Shown in pieces: positions 1 through 12,140 of a stretch of DNA of 64,000 nt. Positions within the stretch are counted from its first letter, which is position 1, and every line of letters starts with the position of its first letter. The position numbers and the translations under genes were made by a program. The DNA lies in assembly GCF_030052815.1 (NCBI RefSeq), contig NC_079510.1, forward strand, positions 44,420,725 through 44,484,724, in the 5' to 3' direction. The notes below the pieces were generated by a model, which was not told where the DNA came from, did no database searches, and saw nothing but the letters and a program-made list of their open reading frames with translations. The stretch comes from Hevea brasiliensis (lineage: Eukaryota > Streptophyta > Magnoliopsida > Malpighiales > Euphorbiaceae).

Positions 1-3000
1 TGAAAAAGATTTGTAATATTATGAACTTTTAAAATATTTCATAATACATCTTATTTTTGTCAAGTAAAATTAAAATATCTTAAAAAAAAATTGAGCGTGA
101 ACTCTAATTATATTGACATGATGATTTACTGATTAGGATCTGAAAAATATTTTAATTTCATTTTATAGAAATTGAAATGTGTCTTGAAATATTAATTTTA
201 CTTTTATTAAAATTGAGGTGTGTTATAAAATATTTACATAACTTGTTGTGTCATAAACATTTAAAAAATTTAGAAAATTATTGGTTTTTCTAGTAAAGTT
301 TGGGAATAAACTTATATACTCAGTATTTCCTCAAAAATACTTCTCCATGTTGTGAATGTGATATTATGACCGGCAAGCCAGATGAACATAAGCCGACCCA
401 TGAAAGCGCATGGCTCAAGGCCTTTATCATCCAATGCGCATTAAAGGAAAATAACTATTGAGCCATTGAGGTGCTAAAGTTATTTTCTAAATTATAAATA
501 TTAAATTTCAATTTTATTATGTTTTATGAGGTATTAAATTTAAAATTCAATTGAAGTCAAATTAAAAAAAAAAAAAAAAGGTAGGCTCATCACTTGCTCT
601 GAGTATTCTCTATTCTTTGAATCTGTGTGATTTGAACTAGGAAAGGAGGAGACACCCAACAAAGCACACATAACAAACAAAATGTGGGAAATATGGTCGC
701 ATAATAAAAATTAAACCAGAGTTGAAAAATGGGCTGTGCTGCAAAGGAGAAAGAAAGAAATAAAGAAGGAAAGAATATGAGCTCTTCAGGACATGACCAG
801 AGTTGAGCCACCACTAACTGGAAACACCAAAAGCAAAGATGAAGAGGTCCACCTTTTAACCCTTTTTGGACACAATTCCCAAACATCCTTCCTTTTATTT
901 TAACCTTTTTTTCTACACAAAATAAAGAATTTGTATTCACCATTACAACAAAACTTGGGTTGTTGTGCCCTGTTTATGACATTTGGGATTCAGTTGTCCC
1001 AGCTCCCAACCCCAATGGCCTCTCTCTCTCTCTCTGTTTTTGTTCATTTATTATCAGAGAGAGCTGTGAGCCTGTGACCAGAAGGCAGCACGTCCAAAAA
1101 CAAAATGGGTAAAATTTTATAGGCTCCAACTAGGGAGAGGTGGGTGTGTTAGGTTCATCATTACTTGCTTATCAGCACCTGCATATTTCAACTTTTTTTT
1201 ATTTTTCACTTTATTGCCTTTGCTTCCCAAAGCCTCTGATTTTTTTCTTTTTTAAATTTACATCATAAATTACTTTTTACTGCCACTGATGACACATTGA
1301 TTTTGTTTATCTAAAAGACCCACTTCCCAGAAAGAGGTAAAATTCTCTGAGCTCAGCATCTGAGGAAAATCAAAAGAGGCGTATAGTACAGTGCGGATGA
1401 GGGTCTAGGAGATGGTCATGGTCTTATGCTTTTAGATAGGGGTCCACAGCCTTGGGATCCCATGCCCAGAGTCACGATCATGATCAATTCTAATCTCTCG
1501 TTGGACCCACTTTTGATCTTCTACTTTCGATCACATCTGTCCCTGCGATGCTCCGTACATGGGAGAGAGGCCTTCTTTGGCGCAGGGCTACATACATAAG
1601 CTACCCCTTGAAATCACTGTGCCTTCTTCTCTTTTGTTCACTGGTGGCGCTGATAGACGATGAGAAATAGTTTTAGTCTAGTATGTGTGGTGGCCATTAG
1701 CCAACTCCTTTATCTTCCCTTATTATTCCAATCAAGTATCAAATACAACTACAATAATAGAAGAGGCTCTTGCACATGCTCTTTGTCTTTGTTACTTATT
1801 TTAAGGAGAGTGCTGGCATTCTCACCAGCAAAACCCACTGTTCTTTGAATACAATACAGGGAAAATTCTTTATCAAAATGTGCTGTTCATAGCCACCAAT
1901 TTGACCTTCATTTCCATGGAAGCTAGCATAATAAATTATCAAGGACTGAAGGCCACTTTGTACCTATCCAACCTGACAACCCAACAAGTAAAAAGCCTCC
2001 CTTTTTTTATTGTTTTTCATTTTCCTTCAAAACAAACACTAATATGCAATTTTCAGCTTAATCTACCCTTCATGCACTGGAATGCAGGACAAGAAGTTTT
2101 GGTCATTTTGTTGGTTGATCCACCCTACAAGATATGGCTACAATTGATTGGAAATTAGGAAAGACTTGGTTTTGTTTCACTAATTGAAAATGGACCTATA
2201 CATTTTCTGTTTGCAGATCCAGTGCATAATTGTAATGTAGCTAAAACAGGGTGCAGATGGCCCCAAAACTCATAAATGGACAATTTCACAAGATTCTTTC
2301 CCCTTTCCACCTTTCCCAGAAAGGTGTCTTTATTTCCAAACTGAAGAAATATCAATTTGTGTCCCAAATCCCAATTCTTGATGGTACAAATAATGTAGGC
2401 TTCCACATTTTAGCCCAGTCTCAGCTTTGAGCTTTCCTACTCTTTTGGACTTGTTCAACAGATATGGGCCTGAATTGATCCAACAATGCTTTGACAACCG
2501 GAGAAAAACATATGGACTTCGAGCAAATATCAAATATGCGTTTAAGATTGAGTCGAAAGTTAAAAAAAAAATATATATATTTCTAATAATAATGTAAAAT
2601 ACTTTACCCTTTGTTGACCATTAAAATGCAAGTAAAATCACGCCTAACCAGATAGCTGCAAACGTCATATATTTTTACTGTGCTTAGATTCCAAAACTTG
2701 AACATCCATCAATGGATCATGCAAGTTTCTCTCTGTCCTCCCTACTTGAAACTGTCGAGAGATTTGGGTCAATTTGTAATGATTATGCCGTTGTGTTTTG
2801 TGTCAAAACCTCAGCACTTCCAAGGAATTAAACCATTTCCATGGCCAACTTTGAGTAACTTGGCAATTCTAGTTTGAGAAAGGATAAGTGGAATTGGATG
2901 GCCTATCTCCAAAGTCCAAATGCAATGCCATTTCTGGTTTGAACCAAAGAAAAATGATTTGGGGATGGAAAATTTCCAGGAAACTTATCTCCAAAACCTG

Positions 3001-4380
3001 TCCCTTTGCCTTGTCGAAATAACCAGTTCTCCAGTTGTTTCGCTAGGATTGGTGCATGAAAAGGTATGCCCTTTTCAGTTCATAGGGTGGGGTTGGCCGT
3101 CAAACACGTGGCAAAAACCCAGATTGCCAGCAACTCTTTTTCTTATTTAATATCATTAAGAAACCAGTCAATCATACATTTTTACTATTTTAGAATGCGA
3201 TAATTTACGTTAATGAAAAGTTCAAGCCATTATTAATTGAATTTACCATATATATATATATATATATATATATAATTGTATTCTATCTTATAATTAAGTA
3301 TATTAAGGTCTTCATGCCAAGCAATTAAAATTTTCAGGGATAAAATTTAATAAAATTTTTAATTAATTAGTTTATATTATATATTTATATAATATATTGA
3401 CGGAGGGGTTAAAACGAGAAGATAAGATGCATGCTAAGTTTATTTTTTCTGACCTTTAAATATTAATAAAACAATTTACTTATAAAAATCTATGTATTTA
3501 TATAATAAAAAATAGATTAAAAAATAATATTGGAACTAATAATAAATGTGGCGGTCATTTTCTCATAAATTTTTTTCTTATCTAAGCAAATATAAGAAGG
3601 GGAAATGAATTTAGAGATAAACATGCCTTTGTTTGTTAAAATAATAATGGGGGATATAATTTATAATTAAAAATGGATTTGATGGTTGATTGTCAGGTTT
3701 CACTATGATTAGTATTCAAATAAATCACTAAAAAGAAGGTTTGTGCTTTTGTGAGAAGCCTCTCTCCCAAGTGCTGGCCTCTGTCTACTATAAATAATTA
3801 TTTTAAATAACAATATTAAAAAAAAAATCATCCTTAACAGCCAAGTAGTTGACTATGTTTATAAAAAAAGTTTAATAAATTTAAATTTAATGGTATTTAA
3901 ATTATTTATATTAATGTTAAATATATAAAAAATCAATGAAATTAATATAAGTAATAAAAGATTTATATTTTTTAAACAAGATTGAGTATGTGAATGGAAA
4001 AAATTTTAATTAAAAGAGCTTTTCTTTTATAATAGGTCTTTTTGACGTAAGCAGAATTAGGTTTAATTTGAATTAAAAATTATTTGTGATTAATAAATAT
4101 GTAATATTTTTATTTCATTCTAATATTAATTAATCCAAATAATAGAAAAAAAAAGCATCACATGGATTGATGTCTACAATGCATTTCATTAACTGTAACA
4201 AAAGGTAATTAAGCATACAAAACCTACATACAAAAGCAGAACCAAAACTCCTCTATAGAGAAACACATAATTACATAACTCAAAAGTTCCAAATTCCTGT
4301 AAATATATATAACTCAGCTGGTCCTAATCTGTATACATGTGATTTTTCCATTTTGGCATTGAAATTAAACCAATTGATTC
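1..4380. other. AT-rich intergenic region, no gene seen
   Basis: No open frame here has a recognisable domain or a plausible exon series; the short frames look like chance. There is a CT run near 1021-1038, an A run near 566-579 and a TA microsatellite near 3249-3274. The last few hundred bases are probably the 3' flank of the leftward HIPP gene that ends at 4381. Confidence 0.6.
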
Positions 4381-5712
4381 CTACATAATGGAACATGCAT
4401 GTGGGTTTTCATCGCTAAACAAGGTTGTGAATTTCTCATCAGCTGCGTTGGGGCTAGGAAGGGCTTCAACCACATCCCTAACATACCCAGAAGGTGCCTT
4501 CTTGTCGTAGGCTTTAGCAACGTAAGGGTAGGCCACCAAGTTGTATGGTACATAGGGCCAAAACTCAGCTCTCTTCCCTGTGCTTCTCACTTTCTTTAAC
4601 ACCTTGTTTGGTTCAACGTACCCACTTACTGTTACCCGGCTTTCCTTTCTGCTTACCTCCACTGACTTCGCACCTAAATATTCAAGAAAACAAACTAGTT
4701 AGCTAAAATACAACGTAAGAATTAAACTTGGGGAGGAACACATTAATTAGTTGTTATACCTAGTTATTGTACTGTGATCAAACTCATAAATTAATATATG
4801 AAATGACCTTAGCTGGTTGGTTTGTTTCATTCACAACCTTAAGTTAGAGTTGGTGTTTGGTTTGCTACATTTATTATAGAAAATGATGTCTTTTTGCAGT
4901 CAATAGTAGAGCTGTAATAGTGCTTCCAGAAAATCTAGCTATTTCAAATTGTACTTTTGGCTATTTCAAAGAGCAAGTGTTTTGGCCAAAATTGTTGTAT
5001 TTTGCCTCACTTGCATAAGACAATCACTTGAATAAACAGAAGCAGCGAAAGGGCTGGAAGTAGCAACCTCTCTGCAGAAAATTTATGATGCCTGCAGATT
5101 GATTTTTAATGGACGACTTCAATGAGAGAATAGAGTCAACGCTTGTTAGGCCCTCTTCGTCTACTTCCCCATATGAGGAAGCTCAGAAATTTCTGCTCTT
5201 CGTTTACTCTTTTTTACAATTTTTTTTTCTTGGGGCATCCATTCATAGCCTAAAATTTGGGCAAGAAGGTGGGGCTGGTTTGGGGTTGGGGGGGGGGAGA
5301 GAGGGGGGTGGTGTGTTGTGGGTTGGTGTTTGTGTGGAGAGGAGGATTATTGGCAGGACTTTGCTCAAGAGCTTTTGGTGGTGAGTTTCAGGCTTCATTC
5401 ACTGATTATCTTGTGTATATATAAGGTTAAACCATGCATATATACTTTGATGAAGGGGGGGGGAGAGAGAGGGGGGTGGTGTGTTGTGGGTTGGTGTTTG
5501 TGTGGAGAGGAGGATTATTGGCAGGACTTTGCTCAAGAGCTTTTGGTGGTGAGTTTCAGGCTTCATTCACTGATTATCTTGTGTATATATAAGGTTAAAC
5601 CATGCATATATACTTTGATGAAGCTTGCATGCTTTACATAGTTTATAACTCTACTTCCTTTTTTGGAAATCATAATATGTTCATTAAAACAAAGGAAAGA
5701 TCTTATTGAAGA

Positions 5713-5777
<65 letters not shown>

Positions 5778-6036
5778 AAACCTTTCATGTTGGAAACAGA
5801 ATTTCTAACTCTCCTTTCACAGCCATCACAGTCCATTTTCACTTTGATATCAACAGTCTGAAAGAAAACAAAAAGATATAATTCTTGATGATTAATTAAA
5901 GATATGAAATCCAATATCAGAGAGAAATTAATTAATATATATAGCTATATACCTGCATTGGCTTGCGCTTCCTCTTTTTTTTGGCATCTCTAAGTAAGTC
6001 AGAGAGGTAATCTGAGAGAGAGTCAAGAGCACCCAT
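4381..6036 (-). CDS. Heavy-metal-associated isoprenylated plant protein (HIPP), 3 exons
   Basis: Spliced model: exons 6036-5953, 5857-5782 and 4673-4381, 453 nt, 150 aa. All introns are GT-AG and the phases join exactly. Exon 1 encodes the conserved N-terminus MGALDSLSDYLSDLL. Exon 2 holds the HMA-fold metal-binding loop MDCDGCERRV, with its CxxC cysteine pair. Exon 3 completes the HMA fold and carries the family block EFWPYVPYNLVAYPY. The protein ends in CSIM, a CaaX box expected to be farnesylated, which tethers these metallochaperones to membranes. Length and layout match the HIPP20-24/26 type. Known family role: binding and shuttling of metals such as Cd, Zn or Cu, and protein partnering under stress; the specific metal cannot be told from sequence. 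The start is chosen because it yields the conserved N-terminus and lies 131 bp downstream of a TATA box. Intron 2 (4674-5781) carries a tandem duplication and a long GA tract. Confidence 0.93.
5288..5623. repeat. 168-bp tandem duplication in HIPP intron 2
   Basis: Two adjacent copies (about 5288-5455 and 5456-5623) read the same by eye through a G-rich head, a GT-rich stretch and a tail ending in TTTGATGAAG. The only difference I found is one extra GA unit in the G/GA head of copy 2. The near-identity implies a recent duplication, or an assembly duplication. Confidence 0.93.
5716..5775. repeat. GA microsatellite (about 30 units)
   Basis: Uninterrupted GA dinucleotides on the plus strand, read as CT in the HIPP transcript. 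The tract starts about six bases inside intron 2, next to the 5' splice site of HIPP exon 2. Confidence 0.95.
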
Positions 6037-6066
6037 TTGCTTAATTTCCAAAGCTAAAGCAGATAG

Positions 6067-6069
<3 letters not shown>

Positions 6070-6096
<27 letters not shown>
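6070..6096. repeat. GA/CT tract in the HIPP 5' leader
   Basis: About 13 GA units between the HIPP start codon (6036) and its TATA box (6167-6174). The transcript strand reads CT, a common composition for plant 5' leaders (Y patch or GAGA-type element). Confidence 0.8.
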
Positions 6097-6097
<1 letters not shown>

Positions 6098-6166
6098 TAT
6101 ATGCAAGGAGAAGACACGAGAGAAATAAAAGAGGGAAGAATGGAAATAAATGTAGCGTATTTGGCG

Positions 6167-6174
6167 TTTATATA
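6167..6174 (-). promoter_or_regulatory. TATA box of the HIPP gene
   Basis: On the minus strand the sequence reads TATATAAA in a GC-poor flank, 131 bp upstream of the HIPP ATG. With initiation about 30 bp downstream, the leader would be about 100 nt and would contain the CT tract. Confidence 0.6.
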
Positions 6175-6239
6175 ACAAGGTAAAACTATGATAATGATTG
6201 AGTTGAAGAGGAGTACCTTGTTGGTGCAAGTTGTGAATT

Positions 6240-9200
6240 AAATATAAAAGTAAAAATTAAAATAGTTAAGAAAGTGACTTGTGTTCCTAAATCATGCCAT
6301 GCCATCTCCAAAAATATGATGCTGGAGTGCTGCACCTGCACAACCAGCTACATACGCATTTGAGCATTTGCTTGGCTACCACAAAAAATAATAATAAAAA
6401 AAGAAGTTTTAGTGTTAGACTGTTAGTTCTGTGGTTTTATGATAGGTTTATCGGAAATTGTTTTCTTAAGCCCAAAGAAAAGGAAGAAAACTGTTGTGAA
6501 GTGTTTTTGTGTTTCTCTTGATTTGCTGCACTCTGCCTTTTACCATGCTTCCTTTTTTTTTTGTCCTATTTTCTTTGAATGGTAATATAACTATATTAAT
6601 AATCATCATATATAATTTAAGATAGCCATCATTAAATTTAATGGGTATATAACATGTTTGATATTCTCTTGCATGCAAAGCAAAACCACTGGATATATGG
6701 AACTTACAATAATTGCAACTCTTTGAATTCAGCCCCATGAAGGTCATAGATTTTATGTACAAATGGGTCAAACTCATGATAAAATATACTGAAAATAATT
6801 AAAAAAAAAGTCTCGTTCATTTTTTAATTCAAATTAATTTTGTGGGTGAAGTTCCTTAGATGAATTAGTTGTTCCCTCATAATTTGCTGTATTGATAGAG
6901 ATAGTTGGACTTTGTATTGTATAAAATAAATACTTCATGTTAATATATTTAGTGATCTGGAGCCCATTATAAAGGGTTCATCCAGCCAGGTTGATCTTCT
7001 CCTCTAACAACTTGTTTACAACATTTTCGTTGTATTTCTGATGTAGAACAAAGGGAAGTTTCGAGTTTAAGATGTTGTTCAAGTTGAGAGATGCAATTAA
7101 GCTTGTGAATGTAAAACGAAATATTGATCGGAAGAAATTGTAAGATTTTTATTTATCAATGAATGATGATGGATAGGAATGAATGTGTTTAATGAGATGG
7201 GGTCATTATTAAAAAATATAGTTGAAGGTGGCTATTAAGAAGGCAACTGGGAAAACCCTCCCAATTAATCCCAAGTCAAGTCGTTTGCATACGACCCCAA
7301 CTTGACAAAGAAATTCCTGTGGCTCGCAAATGCTCCAAGCCTCCATTCTTCATTGCTTGTCATTTTCTCTGTTTCTGCCATTTTGGTTGCTCTATTCAGT
7401 CAACAAGCATTAACCCAGAACCAGCCATCACAGTATGCAGATAGATTATATACGCTTCCAAGCAGTAAATTAAAAAAATAACAATCCTATAAAGGAAAGC
7501 ATAAAGTAGCCCGTACAGAATCTGTGCTAGATGCATTATTGGGTTGGTCTAGCGTTTTCGTGTGAAAAGGACTTGCATCTAAGATTCAAGCCTCGCACGA
7601 CAGCCACAACCCCACCTCCCCCCATCTTTTCTTAATTTCTTCTTTAATAAATGAATTTTTTTTTAAAAAAAATCCGATTCATTATAAAATCAAACTAAAT
7701 TATTTATAATAAAACTCATATATTAAATAAATAAAATTCATATATTTATTTTTTAAATTCATAATAAATTATGTTTAATTTTTTTTAATCACTTGACTTA
7801 TCAAATAGCAGCTTTCCTTGCCGTTGTAGAGCTAATTTTTATTTTGGGGATCATTAATTGATACAAATTAAATTTATTTCCTAATAGGAAAATTATTGCA
7901 AATAAAAGAAAGTTGACAAAAAGATATTTCTGCCTAATAATGAAAAAGACTTCAGAAAAAAATGTAGTTGATTCCAGCCAATTTATACATGATTTGAAAT
8001 CCCACAGGGAAGCCTTGGGGCCATGGAGGATTTTAGAAGATAATTGAAGCAAGCTAGCTAACTAGGCAGATTCAAGTAGTTGGAGTTTTGGTAAACGTCA
8101 CTGTTGCATTTTCCTATTTCTCTCCCTTCACACAAAACTGGAACAATTATCGTGCTTAGGCCTTTTACATATGAATTAGCTCAGTTGCTAAATGGGTTTA
8201 TTTTCAAGTTTATTTATTATATTTAATTTTTATAATCAATAATTGAGATAATTCTTGAACTTATAAATTAGGGTATACAAAATTGAGAATAAATCATTAC
8301 ACTCATATTGATGTGTAAATTGATTCGTATATATTTTTAATTGTAAAAAAAAAAAAAAAGCTTCTGCACACATATATGCATAATGTGCCCTAATATTAGT
8401 TTTATTTGATTATTTATTTGAAAGTGACATCAAGATCCACGTAAGGGAAACTTGATCATCGTGAAATTAGTATACTACAAATTATATATTGTCTTCAATT
8501 TCTTGCCCCATACTTTAAATTCTAGCGGTAGTAGGATTCAACAAGCTATTAGATTAGGTTTATTATTATTATTATTTAGTGTAAGCAGATGCAATGATAA
8601 GCAAGCGATCCATGTAATTAAATTTTCTTAAATAAATGAATTAGATATATATGTATATATGAGGACATAGTAATTTCAAGCAAAATTAAGCATGCGAAAA
8701 CGTTTAAAATTTTTGCTAAAAATTTTAAATAATTATCTTATTATATTAATGCTTTAATCCTATATATAGATACCGATCGATACTATTAATTACTGTATAG
8801 ATACGAAAAATTATATAATAAATCAATTATTTAATGTAAGCAAATCATAAATGGAATGACAAATCAATTATAGAATAACAATTAAGTTATAATAGGTCTT
8901 ATAAAATTTAATTTTATACATGAGTTAAAATATATTTTTTTAAATAATAATTACATTTTTATACTCAATTGTTATTTCATGATTACTTTATCATTAATTT
9001 CATATCAAATTAATGCTGATATGGAATCACAGTTGTACTGTATAATATTTCATATAAATATAAATTTGATTTGTAAACTGTTCTCAAATACATATAGTAT
9101 GCTACTTTATATTTATTATTAAATGAAATTAATAAGAAAAATTAATTAGAGGAGTAGAAACTTTAACCTGATTAATATATTTTTAGCCACTCAAACAAAT

Positions 9201-9475
9201 CAAGCTAAACTTAACACAATCCTTATTAATTAGAAAAAATTTTACATAAATTATTTAATTTATCATAAATTCAAGACATAATGTATATGTTAAAATTTAC
9301 ACATAAAATAAGTAAAATATACATGTTTATATTTTTAGTTTAAATAAAATTTTTCTTATTAATTAATAAAGTGGCATGGACAAAATTAATATTCACCTAA
9401 AAAATCATGAAAACTCTTATAGGTTTGGGTTAATTTCACTTATAGTCTTTTAACTTAAGTAGTTGTATCAGTATC
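6240..9475. other. Intergenic region, no gene seen
   Basis: AT-rich DNA without convincing coding sequence. The only structured item is a SINE-like tRNA-derived stretch near 7536-7660. The last bases (9476-9480, ATATT) are the left target-site duplication of the retrotransposon that follows. Confidence 0.6.
7536..7660 (+). mobile_element. Possible tRNA-derived SINE relic
   Basis: A box-A-like segment (TTGGTCTAGCG) is followed about 40 bases later by a box-B-like segment (GATTCAAGCCTC), then a C-rich stretch and an AT-rich tail. This is the layout of plant tRNA-derived SINEs. No cloverleaf can be drawn, so it is not a working tRNA. Boundaries are approximate and no target duplication was identified. 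Confidence 0.35.
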
Positions 9476-9480
9476 ATATT

Positions 9481-12078
9481 TGTCACGACCCAACCTATGG
9501 GCCGGACCGGCACTAGGACCTGGGCCAGCCTAAAGCCCCCGAGGCCCGTAGTAAGCCTAACTGTTCATTAACTCAACTCTAAGGCCCATTTGGGCCCAAT
9601 TTCAAGAAAACAAACGGACAGAGTCCGGCCATAAAATGGACTTTCCAACGGGGAGTTTTCGACTCACCCGACCTGTAAACACAATAAATACTCAATTGGG
9701 GAGCTCAGCTCACCCTCCACATACTCATCAGCATACAAATAAATGGGAGCTCAGCTCCCTCATCCAATCCATCAAACATGCATATAATATTAAGTTTACA
9801 GGTCCAAAATAATAATTTAGGTTACAGACCCAAATCAAATAAACATTTATAACACATGCAGAAATTCTAAGATTTAACAAGTTTATACAAACATTAGTAA
9901 TCGACCTGCGAGGGAGAAAGCAGGTTAACCTCAAAAATATCCTCCTGTGGCCTGGAAAAATTTTTGAACAGGAGTGAGCGTTCGACTCAGAGAGTAAAAT
10001 ATCAATTTTAACCATAATCTCTATAACTATCTAGAACTAATGCAACCTGTGGAGTGAAATGCAACAGCAACAACATTTTCACATCATAACATCAAAAGGT
10101 AATTTGGAGCACTCACGCACCCTGTAACATCAATCATAATATATGGGAGCTGATCCCCTATACAGCTCGCTTAAATCCAACTCAGTGCGGAGAAGAACTC
10201 ATTTCGGACTTCCACTTAATAACCAAATCGGGTCCCAATAAGAACTCAAGCCGCGTCTACCCCGAAGGACCGGGTCCCAGCGAAGATCTCAAGCCGTGTC
10301 TACCTGTCCTATCCATAGTCCACACCACATCATACGCACGCCAACGCACGCACACTGCTCCAAATTACCACAACAACATCCATGGCACGCTAACAGTTAT
10401 GAATGTAACATAAATCGTGCCTAGAGTTTAACTACATAAATATTTGCATATAAGTGATGCATGGGCATGCTTGAACATATAATAATATCGAAATTACAAT
10501 TAAAATTAATATTTTACTCACAGACTTAATAACGGTCACTGTGGCGGCTGGGCGGAGGAAGAAGGCTGTCCCGGCTCACCTGACAATTACATTACATTTA
10601 TTTAATACAAATGACTCAATACAAATCAAGAAAAGACCAAATACGTCTTAAGTCGTACCGAAAATCCGGCAAAGTCTCCCCTATACCTAGGACTTACTCA
10701 ACCTGCAAAATGGCTCAAAACACACTTCTATATTTACAATCCATATATCCACAGCTCAATCATATCACACAGCCCCTCCTGGGCCCATCAAATCAATCAT
10801 CTATCACAATGTGTAAAATTTCAATTTAGTCCTTATAATTGATCATTATTGCAAAAACTGCCCAAACAAGCTCTAAAAATTTTAAAACTTTGCCCCGCGG
10901 TCCTTAGCAATATTACTAGGCTATTGAAAAAAGAATCATAATTTTCTGAGCTACCACGAATATTTTATGGATTTTTAATCCTATTTAAGCACTAGAAAAT
11001 TACGAAAAAGTAAGGTTCGGGTTTACCTTTGCCGATTCCGACTTCGGGAACGCGCTCGGAACGTCTGACAATGGGGGGATAGCCAAAACCTCGATCCAAT
11101 TTGGAGACTTTTCCGGTAACGGATCTGTCTGGCAAAAATTCAGACCTGGTCAACTGTCGAATTTCCGCGAATTGAGGATACCTACACGAAGCCCACAACA
11201 CGGGGGTTAGTACATAAATTTTCAGAATTTTCTAAGCTCATTTAATGCTCGGAAAAACACTACGAAGTTCCGTGGGACCCATCGAAAAATAGTGTCAGAA
11301 AAATTCGAAATTTATGTCGCCGCGAAGCTCTCAACGAATGGAGCGCTCTGGTACTCTCGGTTTTCTCGTGGGATTCACGGTTTGCGAGAAATCTAGCCCA
11401 AAAGTCAAAATGGGCTAAAAACTTCCCGAGCAAAAATCGGACAAACCGCTCGATGGATTTCGGTGTTCTTGGTGTCTATGGAAAGCTCTCGTCGAGTAGA
11501 TGAGTTTAGACACAAGACCCGGTCCGATTGATGGCCGGATCGACCGGATTTTGGCCGGGAAAGTTGAAAAGTCGCGCGCGCAGGGGAGGACATTCGCGCG
11601 CGTTTTCCGGCCGTTAGCGCGCGGCCTACTGACGGGAGGCTGGCGAGCCGGGAGGTGGCGGCGCGGCAAGGGGAGGAGGGAGGAGAGAGAAAAGAGAGAG
11701 AGAAGGGGAGGAGGTCGACGCGCGCGGGAGGAAGAAAAAGGGAAGGGAGCCGGTCCGATTCGACCGGTTCGATTCAGCCGGTCCGATTCAAGATACAAAA
11801 TTTTGAATTTTTACTCTGCCTCGGGACCGAAAACGAGGTCCAAAAATTTCGAAAAAATTTCAGAAAACTCAGAAAAATTCGTAGACTCCAAATATATTTT
11901 TAGTTTTGCCACGTGGTCTTTAAATTAATTTTTAAAAATCATAAAGTTTATATTTTTGGAAAATCGAACCCGATTTTTAAAATCCGAAAAATCTCAAAAA
12001 AATTCCTAAAATTTAAATAAAATTAAAATACAAAAAATGCTCATAAAATAATAAAATTTAAAATTTTGGGGTGTTACA
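9481..12078 (-). repeat. LTR 1 (left, 3' LTR of internal region 1)
   Basis: 2598 bp, bounded by TG and CA, with the ATATT target duplication directly outside on the left. It contains a GC-rich, purine-rich block (about 11520-11770) whose open frames are not genes. It looks nearly identical to LTR 2. A few local scrambles occur at CAG/CTG sites, for example near 10180-10240. Confidence 0.95.
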
Positions 12079-12091
12079 TTCTTCCCCCCTT
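12079..12091 (-). other. Polypurine tract of internal region 1
   Basis: The minus strand reads AAGGGGGGAAGAA directly against the LTR 1 boundary. This is the expected plus-strand primer for reverse transcription of a leftward element. Confidence 0.85.
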
Positions 12092-12140
12092 ACAGAAAAT
12101 TCGTCCTCGAATTTTACACAAGGCAGAATAAAGTACAGGA

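Noticed and set aside
360..470. Slightly GC-richer stretch checked as an RNA gene
   Set aside because: No cloverleaf, rRNA or snRNA similarity could be seen.
590..943. 117-codon minus-strand open frame
   Set aside because: Hydrophobic, low-complexity translation with no domain, splice context or promoter; looks like chance.
8168..8205. GAATTAGCTCAGTTGCTAAATGGG, resembling the 5' half of a tRNA
   Set aside because: No anticodon arm, T arm or acceptor pairing follows; not a tRNA gene, and too short to call a SINE.
11405..11928. Several overlapping open frames in the GC-rich part of LTR 1, and their counterparts in LTR 2 and LTR 3
   Set aside because: They arise from a GC-rich, purine-rich LTR segment open in several frames on both strands, and are not conserved in length among the LTRs.
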